DNA from: Phycisphaerae bacterium
GTDB taxonomy: Bacteria; Planctomycetota; Phycisphaerae; Sedimentisphaerales; Anaerobacaceae
Reading direction: 5' to 3'
Assembly: GCA_030615025.1 (NCBI GenBank)
Contig: JAUXAB010000007.1
Location: 27,859-91,858, forward strand
DNA: 64,000 nt
Shown: positions 16,700 through 24,645 of the stretch, piece by piece
Layout of the letters: each line of letters starts with the position of its first letter
How positions within the stretch are numbered: the first letter of the stretch is position 1
Position numbers and translations under genes: made by a program
The notes under the pieces: model-generated
Told to the model about the DNA's origin: nothing
What the model saw: only the letters and a program-made list of their open reading frames with translations
Database searches by the model: none

Positions 16700-17124
16700 G
16701 TTTTTTTCCTTCCCCAGCCGTACTGAACCAGAATCGCCACAGAATGGACAAAGAACATACTGAGGCCAGCTCCCCCAAATATGTTAGGCAGCCAGATAAC
16801 CGATATTGAGGCTTTCGGCCCAAGAATAAAAAATGGAATCATACACACCAGGCCGACGAGCAGATATGATGTGCCAAAACCTGCAAGTGCAGCCCTTCTG
16901 TTAATCAACCTGTCACGTTCGTCGAGAGTAACCTTGCCTTTATCTGTGTGGAAAATTAGAGGTGAAAAGCCCCCGAGGCCTGCGATACCTAAAAATCCGA
17001 GACCTGCAAGCGCTCTTGGCATTCCAACTTTGAAGTACAATATCGCAATCGCTATGCAACTGAGAAGAAAAGCTACGGATATCGTAACTACGAAAGACCA
17101 CGCTATTTTTTGTACTCTATTCAT
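16696..17124 (-). CDS. Four-helix DERD membrane protein, paralog 2 of 6
   Basis: A 142-residue paralog beginning MNRVQKIAWSFV. Helix pair one contains a Gly-rich stretch (GLGFLGIAGLGGFSPLIF) shared with paralog 1; the loop motif is KVTLDERDRLINRR; the external loop is FFILGPKASISVIWL; and the tail is AILVQYGWGRKKT. It is closest to paralog 1 by eye, so these two may be the most recent duplicates. Overlaps are ATGA on both sides. Confidence 0.8.
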   Translation of the reverse strand: MNRVQKIAWSFVVTISVAFLLSCIAIAILYFKVGMPRALAGLGFLGIAGLGGFSPLIFHTDKGKVTLDERDRLINRRAALAGFGTSYLLVGLVCMIPFFILGPKASISVIWLPNIFGGAGLSMFFVHSVAILVQYGWGRKKT

Positions 17125-17588
17125 GATTTTTCTCCTTTGTTTGTCCAGCCGTACTGCGCAAGAATGGCTACAGAATGAGCCAGCATTAAGGTCATAAATC
17201 CACCCATTACTGTTAGCGGCAGCACGTTAACCGAGATGGTACCTTTCGGACCATAGATAAACCATGTGGTCATACACACAATGACAAAGAAAAGATAAGA
17301 TGCACAATAACCCAGAAACCATGCTCTCATGTAAAAGAGTTGATCACGCTCATCGAATCGCACTTTTCCTTGTCCTTTTTTGAAGATTAACTGGGAAAAC
17401 ACTCCAAGGCCGCCTATACCCATGAGCCCGAAGCCCCCAGGGAGGCCTATACTCATGAGCGCGAAGCCCCAAAGTGCTTTAGGCATCCCAAATATCAAGT
17501 AGAATATGACTACTGCTATAATGCTGAGAATAAGGCTTATCGATACTGTAATTAGACAGGACCATGCTATTTTCTGCGCTCTATTCAT
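17121..17588 (-). CDS. Four-helix DERD membrane protein, paralog 1 of 6 (promoter-proximal)
   Basis: A 155-residue paralog and the first gene of the operon. I prefer the ATG at 17588, which gives the shared N-terminus MNRAQKIAW and has AAGGA 8 bases upstream; the ATG at 17597 overlaps that site. It has an expanded Gly/Met-rich segment after helix two (about 45-66), the loop motif KVRFDERDQLFYMR, the external loop WFIYGPKGTISVNVL, and the tail AILAQYGWTNKGEKS. A good promoter lies about 60 bp upstream. Confidence 0.8.
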   Translation of the reverse strand: MNRAQKIAWSCLITVSISLILSIIAVVIFYLIFGMPKALWGFALMSIGLPGGFGLMGIGGLGVFSQLIFKKGQGKVRFDERDQLFYMRAWFLGYCASYLFFVIVCMTTWFIYGPKGTISVNVLPLTVMGGFMTLMLAHSVAILAQYGWTNKGEKS

Positions 17589-17900
17589 GATATTCATCCT
17601 TTTCCATCTGTAACTTTCTTTTGTTTATGTAAAGCATACTAAACATAATGTAAAGGAAACTATACTATATGTCAAGTATATATTACATTTTTTTGTAAAA
17701 TTTTTTGAAAAATTAGCTGTTTTAGGGCTGGATTTTTGGTAACTGCTTTGGCAATAAGCTATTACGCCAAATCAGAAAACATTGTATTTTTCGTAAATTT
17801 AGGCAGAAACTTCTGTTTTGGCACTTGTACCCGTATGTACTTGAGAAATCGGCTGGCTTGAATTTGTAAAGTAATAGGTGGAAGAATCTGGTGCTGAAAT
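17589..17900. other. Divergent intergenic region, AT-rich
   Basis: About 310 bp of AT-rich DNA between the paralog operon and the zinc-ribbon/PH gene. It contains the operon promoter described separately. Beyond that I see only A/T runs and no gene. Confidence 0.5.
17647..17675 (-). promoter_or_regulatory. Promoter of the six-paralog/XRE operon with candidate operator repeats
   Basis: On the reverse strand TTGACA (17670-17675) is followed after 17 bp by TACATT (17647-17652). A CTTTACAT word occurs twice, 22 bp apart, once over the -10 region and once just downstream, within the wider direct repeat AGTAT...CTTTACATwA. These are plausible operators for the XRE regulator encoded at the end of the operon. 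Confidence 0.6.
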
Positions 17901-17927
17901 TTGCCGGATATTTCCGATATACCTCTT

Positions 17928-18629
17928 ATGACAGTAGTCGATTTACAGACAAAACAGTGTCTATTTTGCGCCGAGACCATACAGGCTCAGGCCATCAAGT
18001 GCCGGTTCTGCGGGGAATATTTGAACAGCAAGAAGGCCAAAGCCCTTCAAAACAGCTCAGAATCGAATTCCCAGTCATCCGAAGACGAAAAAACTGATGA
18101 TAAACTCCTGTTTGCAGGTAAGCCATCTCTGTGGGGAATGGCGCCGGCGATTGTCAAGGGTCTGTTTTTTCTCGTTATGGCAGGTCTTTTGATAAAACTG
18201 CCTCTCGAAAGCATGGCTGATGAGCTGCTGGGTTTGAAACTTACCGACAATCAGGCGTTGGCATTCGGCCAATACAGGGTCATTGCCGGTCTTGGGCTCG
18301 CCACAGTTGTTGTGCTTATACTTCTTGTAAAAATCGTCAGGCTCAAAATGATTTATTACGAAGTTACAGCCGAGCGGATTGAGTGGGGACGGGGTATTTT
18401 CGACAGAAGGGTTGACAATCTGGATATGTTCAGAGTGATTGACCTGAAAATGCGCAGGAGCCTGTTCGATTGTATTGTCGGGATAGGTACTGTGGGATTG
18501 ATAACAACCGACAAAACGGACCCGGAGTTCGACTTCGAAAAGATACGAAGGCCTCGCGCACTGTACGACATTATCAAAAAAGCCAGCCTTGATGCAGACC
18601 AACAAAACCGTGTCATACACCTGGAGTAA
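17928..18629 (+). CDS. Zinc-ribbon, two-helix, bacterial PH-domain membrane protein
   Basis: A 233-residue protein. The N-terminus is a zinc ribbon (C11, C14, C25, C28) of the form CLFCAETI...KCRFCGEYL. A charged Ser-rich linker follows, then two transmembrane helices (about 86-105 and 125-147), then a PH-like (bPH2/YdbS type) domain with YYEVTAERIEWGRGIFDRRVDN and a hydrophobic strand-rich core. Such proteins are membrane-associated with unknown ligands. I chose the ATG at 17928; the frame can begin at a TTG at 17901, and neither has a strong ribosome-binding site. Function not known. Confidence 0.75.
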   Translation: MTVVDLQTKQCLFCAETIQAQAIKCRFCGEYLNSKKAKALQNSSESNSQSSEDEKTDDKLLFAGKPSLWGMAPAIVKGLFFLVMAGLLIKLPLESMADELLGLKLTDNQALAFGQYRVIAGLGLATVVVLILLVKIVRLKMIYYEVTAERIEWGRGIFDRRVDNLDMFRVIDLKMRRSLFDCIVGIGTVGLITTDKTDPEFDFEKIRRPRALYDIIKKASLDADQQNRVIHLE

Positions 18630-18650
18630 TGAGCTGGCAGAAACTTTAGA

Positions 18651-19184
18651 TTAGTTGCTTTTGCAATCGATTAGCGCTGCTTGTTCGTGTTTAAGCAACT
18701 TTGCTTTTAAGTCCTTTCCTCCGGCAGCGGAGAAGCCGCCGATTTGGCCATTGCTGCAGACTACGCGGTGGCAGGGGATAATCAGCGGCAGTGGATTTTT
18801 GGCCAGTGCGCCGCCGACAGCTCGACTTGCGGCGGGTCGGCCTGATTTTTTCGCTAAGGTCGAATAGCTTACCGTCCGGCCGAATTCTATATCTCTGCAG
18901 ACAGTCAAAACCAAGCTAAGAAAAGAACTATATCCATCCAGAACGACAGGGATATCTGTAAAATTTGTGACGGCACCTTCAAAATAAGCGATTATCTGGT
19001 CCTGGGCCGTTTTGAAAATGATTTTGTCATATCGGGGATTTGGAATATTCTGTAAAAGCTGCGATTCGACCCTTTCAGGCTCTGGCCCAGGCAGACAAGT
19101 TCTCAAAAGGCCGAATTCGGTGCCGACAAGGCCGAAATAGCCCCATTTGGTCTTAAAAATCGTATATTTTATCGCTTTTTGCAT
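18651..19184 (-). CDS. ogt: Methylated-DNA--protein-cysteine methyltransferase
   Basis: A 177-residue DNA repair protein that removes methyl groups from O6-methylguanine by suicidal transfer to its own cysteine. The active-site motif is intact: LIIPCHRVV with acceptor Cys138, preceded by the DNA-binding helix region SRPAASRAVGGALAKNP and followed by GQIGGFSAAGG. Length fits the Ogt/MGMT family. It converges on the zinc-ribbon/PH gene with a 21-bp gap. Confidence 0.92.
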   Translation of the reverse strand: MQKAIKYTIFKTKWGYFGLVGTEFGLLRTCLPGPEPERVESQLLQNIPNPRYDKIIFKTAQDQIIAYFEGAVTNFTDIPVVLDGYSSFLSLVLTVCRDIEFGRTVSYSTLAKKSGRPAASRAVGGALAKNPLPLIIPCHRVVCSNGQIGGFSAAGGKDLKAKLLKHEQAALIDCKSN

Positions 19185-19498
19185 TTTTTACTTATAATTC
19201 GCTGGTGAAATATTATCTAATGTGCCAAATTCCTTGACGCAAGAGCAAAATTCTGTTAAGTATAGTGGTTTTTATAAAAAATGGCCACCAAAGGAAACGG
19301 AAAACGCAAGGCCATAGTACGAAATTCAAAATTTGATTTGAGATTGCTTTCCGCCAGAGGCGGAGTTTCAGCGCTTCGCTCGCCCCGTAAGTTGGCCGTT
19401 GGTCTTACGAGGCTCGCAATGACAATCTGATTGTGCGCAAAATATACGATATACGACACACACAATACGCCATATTACTTTCTTTTGGCATTTAATTT
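19185..19498. other. Intergenic region with a TCCGCC...GGCGGA palindrome
   Basis: About 310 bp without a convincing gene. It holds a CCGCCAGAGGCGG palindrome near 19351 and Gly/Arg-codon-poor repeat-like sequence running to pheA. A 69-codon reverse frame (19256-19465) crosses these repeats and lacks a ribosome-binding site. Confidence 0.5.
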
Positions 19499-20569
19499 AT
19501 GTCTCTTGAAGAACTAAGAAAGCGGATAGACGAACTCGACCATCAGCTCGTGAAACTGCTGAACGAGCGTGCGCGCGTTGTGGTAGAGATAGGAAAGCTA
19601 AAGAGCAAAACCGATAAACCTATCTACGCACCGGACCGCGAAAAAGAGGTGTTGGCCAAGATTGCCGAGGCCAATAAGGGCCCACTTCCGGACAAGTGCC
19701 TGGTGGCGATTTGGCGTGAGCTGATGAGCGGCTCTTTTGTGTTGGAGAGGCCATTGCGAATCGGCTATCTTGGTCCCGGCGGCAGCTTCAGCCACACTGC
19801 GGCTATGCTCAAATTCGGCCAGAGCGTCGAATATGAGCCGCTGGCGGATATCACAAGTATCTTTGATGAAGTCAGCAAGGGTCATTGTGATCTGGGCCTT
19901 GCGCCGATAGAGAATACCACGGGCGGCGGCGTAATAGAAACACTCGACGCGCTGATAGATTCAGATGTGAAAGTCTGCGCCGAGGTCCTAATGGCGATTC
20001 ATCATAATCTTTTAGGCAATTGCTCGCTGGAAGAAATCAAGAAGATTTACTCAAAGCCGGAAGTATTCGCTCAGTGCCGAAACTGGTTAAGCGCCACCTT
20101 TAAGGGGGCACAGACTGTCCCGGTTGCTTCCACTGCCAAGGCGGCACAACTGGCCTCAGAAGAATCAGGCGCTGCAGCGATTGGCTCCAGAGTCGCAGCG
20201 GAGCTGTATGGGCTGAGGATTGTCTGCGAAGATATCGAGGATATTGCTAATAATGTAACCAGATTTCTGGTAATCAGCCAGGAAGATGCAAAGCCGACAG
20301 GCGAAGATAAAACCGCTATACTGTTTAGCACCGCTCATAAGGCCGGTGCCCTGGCCGATGTGCTCGATGTTTTCAAACGACACAATATCAATCTGACAAA
20401 TATAGAATCCAGGCCCAGCAAGAAAAGGCAGTGGGAATACTATTTCTTCGTGGATTTTGTTGGACACAGGACGGAGAAACAAGTTCAAAAGGGACTGGAA
20501 GAGGCCCGTAAGTATTGCCTACAGCTTTCGATATTAGGCAGTTTCCCGAGGGCAACCGAATTGCTTTAA
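19499..20569 (+). CDS. pheA: Bifunctional chorismate mutase / prephenate dehydratase
   Basis: A 356-residue P-protein that converts chorismate to prephenate and then to phenylpyruvate for phenylalanine synthesis. Residues 1-85 are the AroQ-type chorismate mutase helical domain (LRKRIDELDHQLVKLLNERA, then YAPDREKEVL). Residues about 90-270 are prephenate dehydratase (GYLGPGGSFSHTAA, LAPIENTTGGGV, and NNVTRFLVI near the end). Residues about 280-356 are an ACT domain (LADVLDVFKRHNINLTNIES), the site of phenylalanine feedback. Length and domain order are normal. No strong ribosome-binding site is seen. Confidence 0.95.
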   Translation: MSLEELRKRIDELDHQLVKLLNERARVVVEIGKLKSKTDKPIYAPDREKEVLAKIAEANKGPLPDKCLVAIWRELMSGSFVLERPLRIGYLGPGGSFSHTAAMLKFGQSVEYEPLADITSIFDEVSKGHCDLGLAPIENTTGGGVIETLDALIDSDVKVCAEVLMAIHHNLLGNCSLEEIKKIYSKPEVFAQCRNWLSATFKGAQTVPVASTAKAAQLASEESGAAAIGSRVAAELYGLRIVCEDIEDIANNVTRFLVISQEDAKPTGEDKTAILFSTAHKAGALADVLDVFKRHNINLTNIESRPSKKRQWEYYFFVDFVGHRTEKQVQKGLEEARKYCLQLSILGSFPRATELL

Positions 20570-20584
20570 TCGCAGCCCGCGGCC

Positions 20585-20621
20585 CGTAACCCAAGCGACG
20601 AGACACGAGCGCCGGGTTACG
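20585..20621. repeat. Inverted repeat between pheA and tpiA
   Basis: CGTAACCC (20585-20592) pairs with GGGTTACG (20614-20621), ending 18 bp before the tpiA start and just upstream of its AGGAG. It could be a palindromic element or a leader hairpin; no T-tract follows. Confidence 0.5.
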
Positions 20622-20638
20622 AATTCAGGAGAGTTTTT

Positions 20639-21400
20639 ATGAGAAAGCCATTTGTGGCCGGCAACTGGAAGATGAATACCGACAGTCACAGCAGTGTAAA
20701 TCTGGCTGAGAGGATTGCTTCCGGGTCTTCGGAGATAGCGGGCCAGAGCGTTAGCGTGGCGGTCTTCCCGCCTTTTGTTTATCTGCGATCCGTGTTCAAG
20801 GCCCTTAGTGTATCGAACATTGCGGTCGGCGCGCAGGATTTTTACTTTGAGCAAAATGGAGCTTTTACCGGCGAGATAAGTGCGTCGATGTTAAAGGATA
20901 TTGGCTGTACCTATGCCTTGTGCGGTCATTCGGAACGTCGGCACGTTATCGGTGAGAGAGACGAGTTAATAAATAAAAAAGTTGCTGCTGCTATTTCCGG
21001 CGGCCTTTTGCCGATATTATGTGTGGGCGAGCTGCTCACCGAGCGCAAAGCTTCGCAAACAAATGAAGTAGTGACCCGACAGATAAAGAATGGTCTGGCC
21101 GGCTTAAATGCCGAGAAGGTCTCTGCGGTAACCATAGCTTATGAACCCGTCTGGGCTATCGGGACAGGCCTGACGGCGACGCCGCAGCAGGCACAAGAAG
21201 CGCACGAACTCGTGCGAAAGCTGCTTGCCGAAATGTATGACGAGCGATTAGCTGAGGAAATCCGCATTCTCTACGGCGGCTCGGTCAAGCCGGACAACGC
21301 AGCAGAGTTGATGCGTCAGCAGGATATAGATGGGCTGCTGGTCGGCGGGGCAAGTTTAAATGCAGATGATTTTTTGACGATAATTCGGGCGGCAGTGTAA
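20639..21400 (+). CDS. tpiA: Triosephosphate isomerase
   Basis: A 253-residue glycolytic TIM barrel interconverting glyceraldehyde-3-phosphate and dihydroxyacetone phosphate. All signature segments are present: VAGNWKMN with catalytic Lys, CGHSERR with catalytic His, AYEPVWAIGTG with catalytic Glu, and the phosphate-binding LYGGSVKPDN and GLLVGGASL. AGGAG is 6 bases upstream of the ATG. It is followed by secG, a common pairing. Confidence 0.97.
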   Translation: MRKPFVAGNWKMNTDSHSSVNLAERIASGSSEIAGQSVSVAVFPPFVYLRSVFKALSVSNIAVGAQDFYFEQNGAFTGEISASMLKDIGCTYALCGHSERRHVIGERDELINKKVAAAISGGLLPILCVGELLTERKASQTNEVVTRQIKNGLAGLNAEKVSAVTIAYEPVWAIGTGLTATPQQAQEAHELVRKLLAEMYDERLAEEIRILYGGSVKPDNAAELMRQQDIDGLLVGGASLNADDFLTIIRAAV

Positions 21401-21495
21401 TTGACAATTGACTATTGAAAAAGAAAAAACAGAAACGGCGATTGCGTAACAATAGTAAATAGAAAGGTAAATAGTCGATTGAAAGGGGAACGAAT

Positions 21496-21897
21496 ATGAT
21501 TGTTTTAGCGTTGTCGGCAGACAGTTTTATTATGAAGGTCGTCGCCGTCCTTTTTGTTATTTGCTCCGTGGCATTGATTCTAATCATTTTGGTTCAAAAG
21601 GGCAGAGGCGGCGGTTTAAGTGCGGCGTTCGGCGGAGGTATAGCAAGCGGGATTCTGGGTTCCAAAACCGGAGATTTTTTGACGTGGGTTACAATAGTGC
21701 TGGTAGGTATATTTCTTACTCTTGCGGTGGTGATGGCCAGATCCTACAAACCGTCCGATTTTGACGAGGGTACACCACAGCGGACCACCTTTCCCACAGA
21801 GCCGCCGCGAGGTCCGGAGCTGCCATCGCCGATTGACAAGGTCGGGACCACAGCCAGCAGCGAAAGTACCGATGCAAATCTGCCCGGCTTGAGGTGA
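21496..21897 (+). CDS. secG: Preprotein translocase subunit SecG
   Basis: A 133-residue small membrane subunit of the Sec translocase. Two transmembrane helices (about 11-32 and 61-82) flank the typical cytoplasmic loop LVQKGRGGGLSAAFGGG. The C-terminal 45 residues are a Pro-rich, low-complexity extension (EPPRGPELPSP), longer than in E. coli but common in this phylum. AAGGGG lies 8 bases upstream of the start. It follows tpiA by 95 bp. Confidence 0.93.
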   Translation: MIVLALSADSFIMKVVAVLFVICSVALILIILVQKGRGGGLSAAFGGGIASGILGSKTGDFLTWVTIVLVGIFLTLAVVMARSYKPSDFDEGTPQRTTFPTEPPRGPELPSPIDKVGTTASSESTDANLPGLR

Positions 21898-22010
21898 AAA
21901 TTTTTATAAGCGCTCTATAATAACGGGAACCGCATTTTACCCGCCCGCCGGTGGGCAAAGTAGGAAGCCTGCCGAATGCGAAGCTGAATTAGTTTGAAAG
22001 TGCAGTGGCT

Positions 22011-22895
22011 ATGATAAGTAGCATGACCGGATATGGAGATGCAGAGGGCCAGCTCAATGGCGTAACCTACACGGTGGAAATCAAGACGGTTAACAACCGT
22101 TACCTCAAGACCAATATAAAATTGCAGGAGGCAGTAGCGTTTCTGGAAGAAGCTATTGATAAGCTTCTGCGAAGAAACCTGTCACGCGGGACGGTGAATT
22201 ATGTGCTTCGGCTCAAAAATGCATCAGTGAGTGTGCTCTTTGATATAGACGAGACGGCTTTGCGAGCCGTTATGGAAAGATTGAGCCGGATTGCCTCCTC
22301 GGCTGATATAAAATGTCCGATTGATATTAGCGGCTTGCTTAACCTTCCGGGGATATTGGAGCCTGCATCGCCGGATGAAAAAACGGCCGAACAAATCAAG
22401 AAGACGGTCTTAGGAATCAGCCAGGAGGCAATCGAGAAGCTTAAACAAATGCGTGTCGCCGAAGGAACCGCTCTTGAAGCTGATTTGAAAAAACACTGCA
22501 GTGCTATAAAGCAGGACCTTGAGCGAATATGTGCTCGCAGGGCGGTTGTCCTGCAGAGATATGCAGAGAAACTAAAGAAAAGAGTTAACGAACTGCTCGC
22601 GGGTGCAAAACTGAAGTTGGACGAAGAAACGCTTGCCAGAGAAGTGGCGATTTTCGCCGAGAGATCGGATATATCCGAGGAGATTGCTCGGCTGGATTCG
22701 CACCTGCAGCAACTGCTTGAGGGCTGTCAGGCAAATGGCCAGGCCGGGCGCAGGCTGGACTTTATCAGCCAGGAGATGCTCAGAGAAGCTAACACCATTG
22801 CCAGCAAGGCCTCTGATACCGAGATTACCAGCTGCGTGGTCGATATAAAGTGCCGGATAGACCGGATTAAAGAACAGGTTCAGAATGTAGAGTGA
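22011..22895 (+). CDS. YicC-family endoribonuclease-like protein
   Basis: A 294-residue YicC/YloC protein, now linked in E. coli and B. subtilis to RNA cleavage or small-RNA decay. The N-terminal signature is MISSMTGYGDAEG, and the middle has TVEIKTVNNRYL. The C-terminal domain has the conserved DISEEIARLDSHLQQL and GRRLDFISQEMLREANTIASK. I start at the ATG (22011) that gives the family N-terminus, although an in-frame GTG precedes it by two codons. It lies upstream of gmk and rpoZ, the usual yicC-gmk-rpoZ order. Confidence 0.92.
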   Translation: MISSMTGYGDAEGQLNGVTYTVEIKTVNNRYLKTNIKLQEAVAFLEEAIDKLLRRNLSRGTVNYVLRLKNASVSVLFDIDETALRAVMERLSRIASSADIKCPIDISGLLNLPGILEPASPDEKTAEQIKKTVLGISQEAIEKLKQMRVAEGTALEADLKKHCSAIKQDLERICARRAVVLQRYAEKLKKRVNELLAGAKLKLDEETLAREVAIFAERSDISEEIARLDSHLQQLLEGCQANGQAGRRLDFISQEMLREANTIASKASDTEITSCVVDIKCRIDRIKEQVQNVE

Positions 22896-22961
22896 CAGAG
22901 TGACATCTCGTATTGCATATATTCTTTGCATAACACGTCACGCACGATGCACAACGAAAAT

Positions 22962-23540
22962 ATGAACGAGACAAAGGACAGACATGGCAAAGTGGTGATA
23001 GTGAGCGGCCCATCCGGTGTCGGCAAGAGCACTATCTGCAAAGAGATGGCTAAGCGGCTAAATAGTGTTTATCTTAGTGTCTCGGTTACTACGCGGCCGA
23101 GGAGCCAAGCCGAAGTTGACGGGCAGGACTATTGGTTTATATCGGAGAATGAGTTTCAGCAGCGCATCGATAAGGGCTTGCTGCTGGAATATGCCGAAGT
23201 GTTCGGCCATCTATACGGGACGCCAAAGGACAAGACAGAGAAGGCGCTGAAAGCCGGCAAGAACGTAATCTTGGAAATAGACGTTCAAGGTGCCAAACAG
23301 GTCAAGCGCATATACAAGGACGCAGTGATGATTTTTATTTTCCCACCGAGTCAAAGGGAATTGGCAGAGCGTATGAAACTCAGGGGCAGAGAAGGCGGGC
23401 AAAGCGCCGAAGAAAGATTGGAAGGGGCAAGCGGAGAAATCGCCGCTGCCTGGCAATATTATGAACACATGGTTATAAACGACAATTTGCAGCAGGCGGT
23501 AAGCGAGGTCGTAGAAATTATCCAGGGACCCCAGCGATAG
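22962..23540 (+). CDS. gmk: Guanylate kinase
   Basis: About 192 residues phosphorylating GMP to GDP. The P-loop is GPSGVGKST; the GMP-binding segment has SVTTRPRSQAEVDGQDYWF and LEYAEVFGHLYGTPK; the lid region contains RMKLRGREG. Three in-frame starts are possible (TTG 22926, ATG 22947, ATG 22962), none with a clear ribosome-binding site; I chose the one that puts the P-loop at the usual distance. It sits between yicC and rpoZ. Confidence 0.93.
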   Translation: MNETKDRHGKVVIVSGPSGVGKSTICKEMAKRLNSVYLSVSVTTRPRSQAEVDGQDYWFISENEFQQRIDKGLLLEYAEVFGHLYGTPKDKTEKALKAGKNVILEIDVQGAKQVKRIYKDAVMIFIFPPSQRELAERMKLRGREGGQSAEERLEGASGEIAAAWQYYEHMVINDNLQQAVSEVVEIIQGPQR

Positions 23541-23646
23541 AAGGCGTTTGGGAACAGGCCGGCAGAATTGAGAAAAAGTAGCTGCGAATTAGTACGAATT
23601 TGTGTAAATTTGTGTTTAGCCTTTGAAGTAAACCGGAGAAAAAATA

Positions 23647-23880
23647 ATGATAGAGGAGCTTAAGAGCACCAAGCTAATCAATAAAGTTGGGGGTAGATTC
23701 AAATTAACGGCACTGATTCAAAAACGTCTGGACGAGCTGGTGCAAGGTGCTCGGCCCCTGATTGAGGATGCCGACGGCAAAACAATGCTGGAAATCGTTG
23801 TTCAGGAGATTCTGCAGGACAAGATCACCATGGAGACCAAAGACAGCGAGATGAATAAACCGGATGAAGAAAAAGATTAA
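23647..23880 (+). CDS. rpoZ: RNA polymerase omega subunit
   Basis: A 77-residue omega subunit. Although short, it shows the family pattern: an N-terminal helix, GGRFKLTALIQKRLDELVQGA, then KTMLEIVVQEILQDKI, followed by a charged disordered tail. GGAG is 7 bases upstream of the ATG. Position after gmk is the normal synteny and strengthens the call. Confidence 0.88.
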   Translation: MIEELKSTKLINKVGGRFKLTALIQKRLDELVQGARPLIEDADGKTMLEIVVQEILQDKITMETKDSEMNKPDEEKD

Positions 23881-23994
23881 CCGCGGATTGAAAAAATCGC
23901 TAAGAACGTTAAGCGCCAATAGTGAAGCGAGATATCCGCCTTCGGCGGACTTCACGAGATACGAAATTACGCGGCCAACGAAATCGAATTGACA

Positions 23995-24621
23995 ATGCCC
24001 GCAAAAAAGACAAATCCAAGAATTAAAAAAATAAATATTTTGCTGGGTGTCAGCGGCGGAATCGCTGCATATAAGGTTGTCGATTTGGCCAGTAAGCTGA
24101 CCGCCGCTGGTGCCAGGGTGAAGACGGTAATGACGGAGGCCGCCTGCCGGTTTGTCGGGCAGAAAAGCTTCGAGGCGGTCACCGGCTCAGCGGTCTTTAC
24201 GAGTTTGTGGAGTAAGTCCGAGGAACATAGAATCAAACATGTAAGTCTTGTTGACTGGGCTGATATTGTTGTCGTGGCCCCTGCAACGGCGAATATCATA
24301 GGCAAAATTGCAAACGGCATCTGCGATGATCTGCTCAGTGCAACTTTTTGCGTTTGTTGGCAAAAGCCGATACTTCTGGCACCGGCGATGAATGGTAATA
24401 TGTGGAACAATCCCATTGTGCAGCGCAATCTAAAGACCCTCAAGGAAATGGGATTCAACTCAATAGGGCCCACAAAAGGACGGCTTGCTGACGGGACAAT
24501 TGCAGAGGGCAGGATGTCGGAGCCGAAGGATATTTTAGAGGCGATTGAAAAAATCGTAACAGATTTGCCACTAAGACACAAAGGCACAAAGAAATTAAAA
24601 AATAACACATTAAAGGCTTAG
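23995..24621 (+). CDS. coaC: Phosphopantothenoylcysteine decarboxylase (separate CoaC)
   Basis: A 208-residue flavoprotein that decarboxylates phosphopantothenoylcysteine in CoA synthesis. Motifs: the start of the fold LGVSGGIAAYK, the catalytic His region HRIKHVSLVDWAD, ATANIIGKIANG, and the PAMNGNMW substrate clamp with active-site loop. In most bacteria this is the N-terminal half of a fused CoaBC. Here the frame ends in a palindromic repeat (24567-24633) that supplies about the last 18 codons (RHKGTKKLKNNT) and the stop. The ATG at 23995 is preferred over a TTG two codons earlier. Confidence 0.9.
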   Translation: MPAKKTNPRIKKINILLGVSGGIAAYKVVDLASKLTAAGARVKTVMTEAACRFVGQKSFEAVTGSAVFTSLWSKSEEHRIKHVSLVDWADIVVVAPATANIIGKIANGICDDLLSATFCVCWQKPILLAPAMNGNMWNNPIVQRNLKTLKEMGFNSIGPTKGRLADGTIAEGRMSEPKDILEAIEKIVTDLPLRHKGTKKLKNNTLKA

Positions 24622-24633
24622 TGTCTTGGTGGC
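24567..24633. repeat. Palindromic element spanning the coaC stop codon
   Basis: GCCACTAAGACACAAAGGC (24567-24585) is matched, inverted, by GCTTAGTGTCTTGGTGGC (24616-24633), with an A-rich centre. It forms the 3' end of coaC and nearly fills the gap to coaB, at the place where the linker of a fused CoaBC would be. Confidence 0.75.
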
Positions 24634-24645
24634 TGACAAAGCAAA

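Noticed and set aside
18075..18620. 181-codon reverse frame opposite the zinc-ribbon/PH gene
   Set aside because: Antisense to a gene with clear zinc-ribbon and PH features; no independent support.
19256..19465. 69-codon reverse frame between ogt and pheA
   Set aside because: It runs through palindromic repeat sequence and lacks a start signal.
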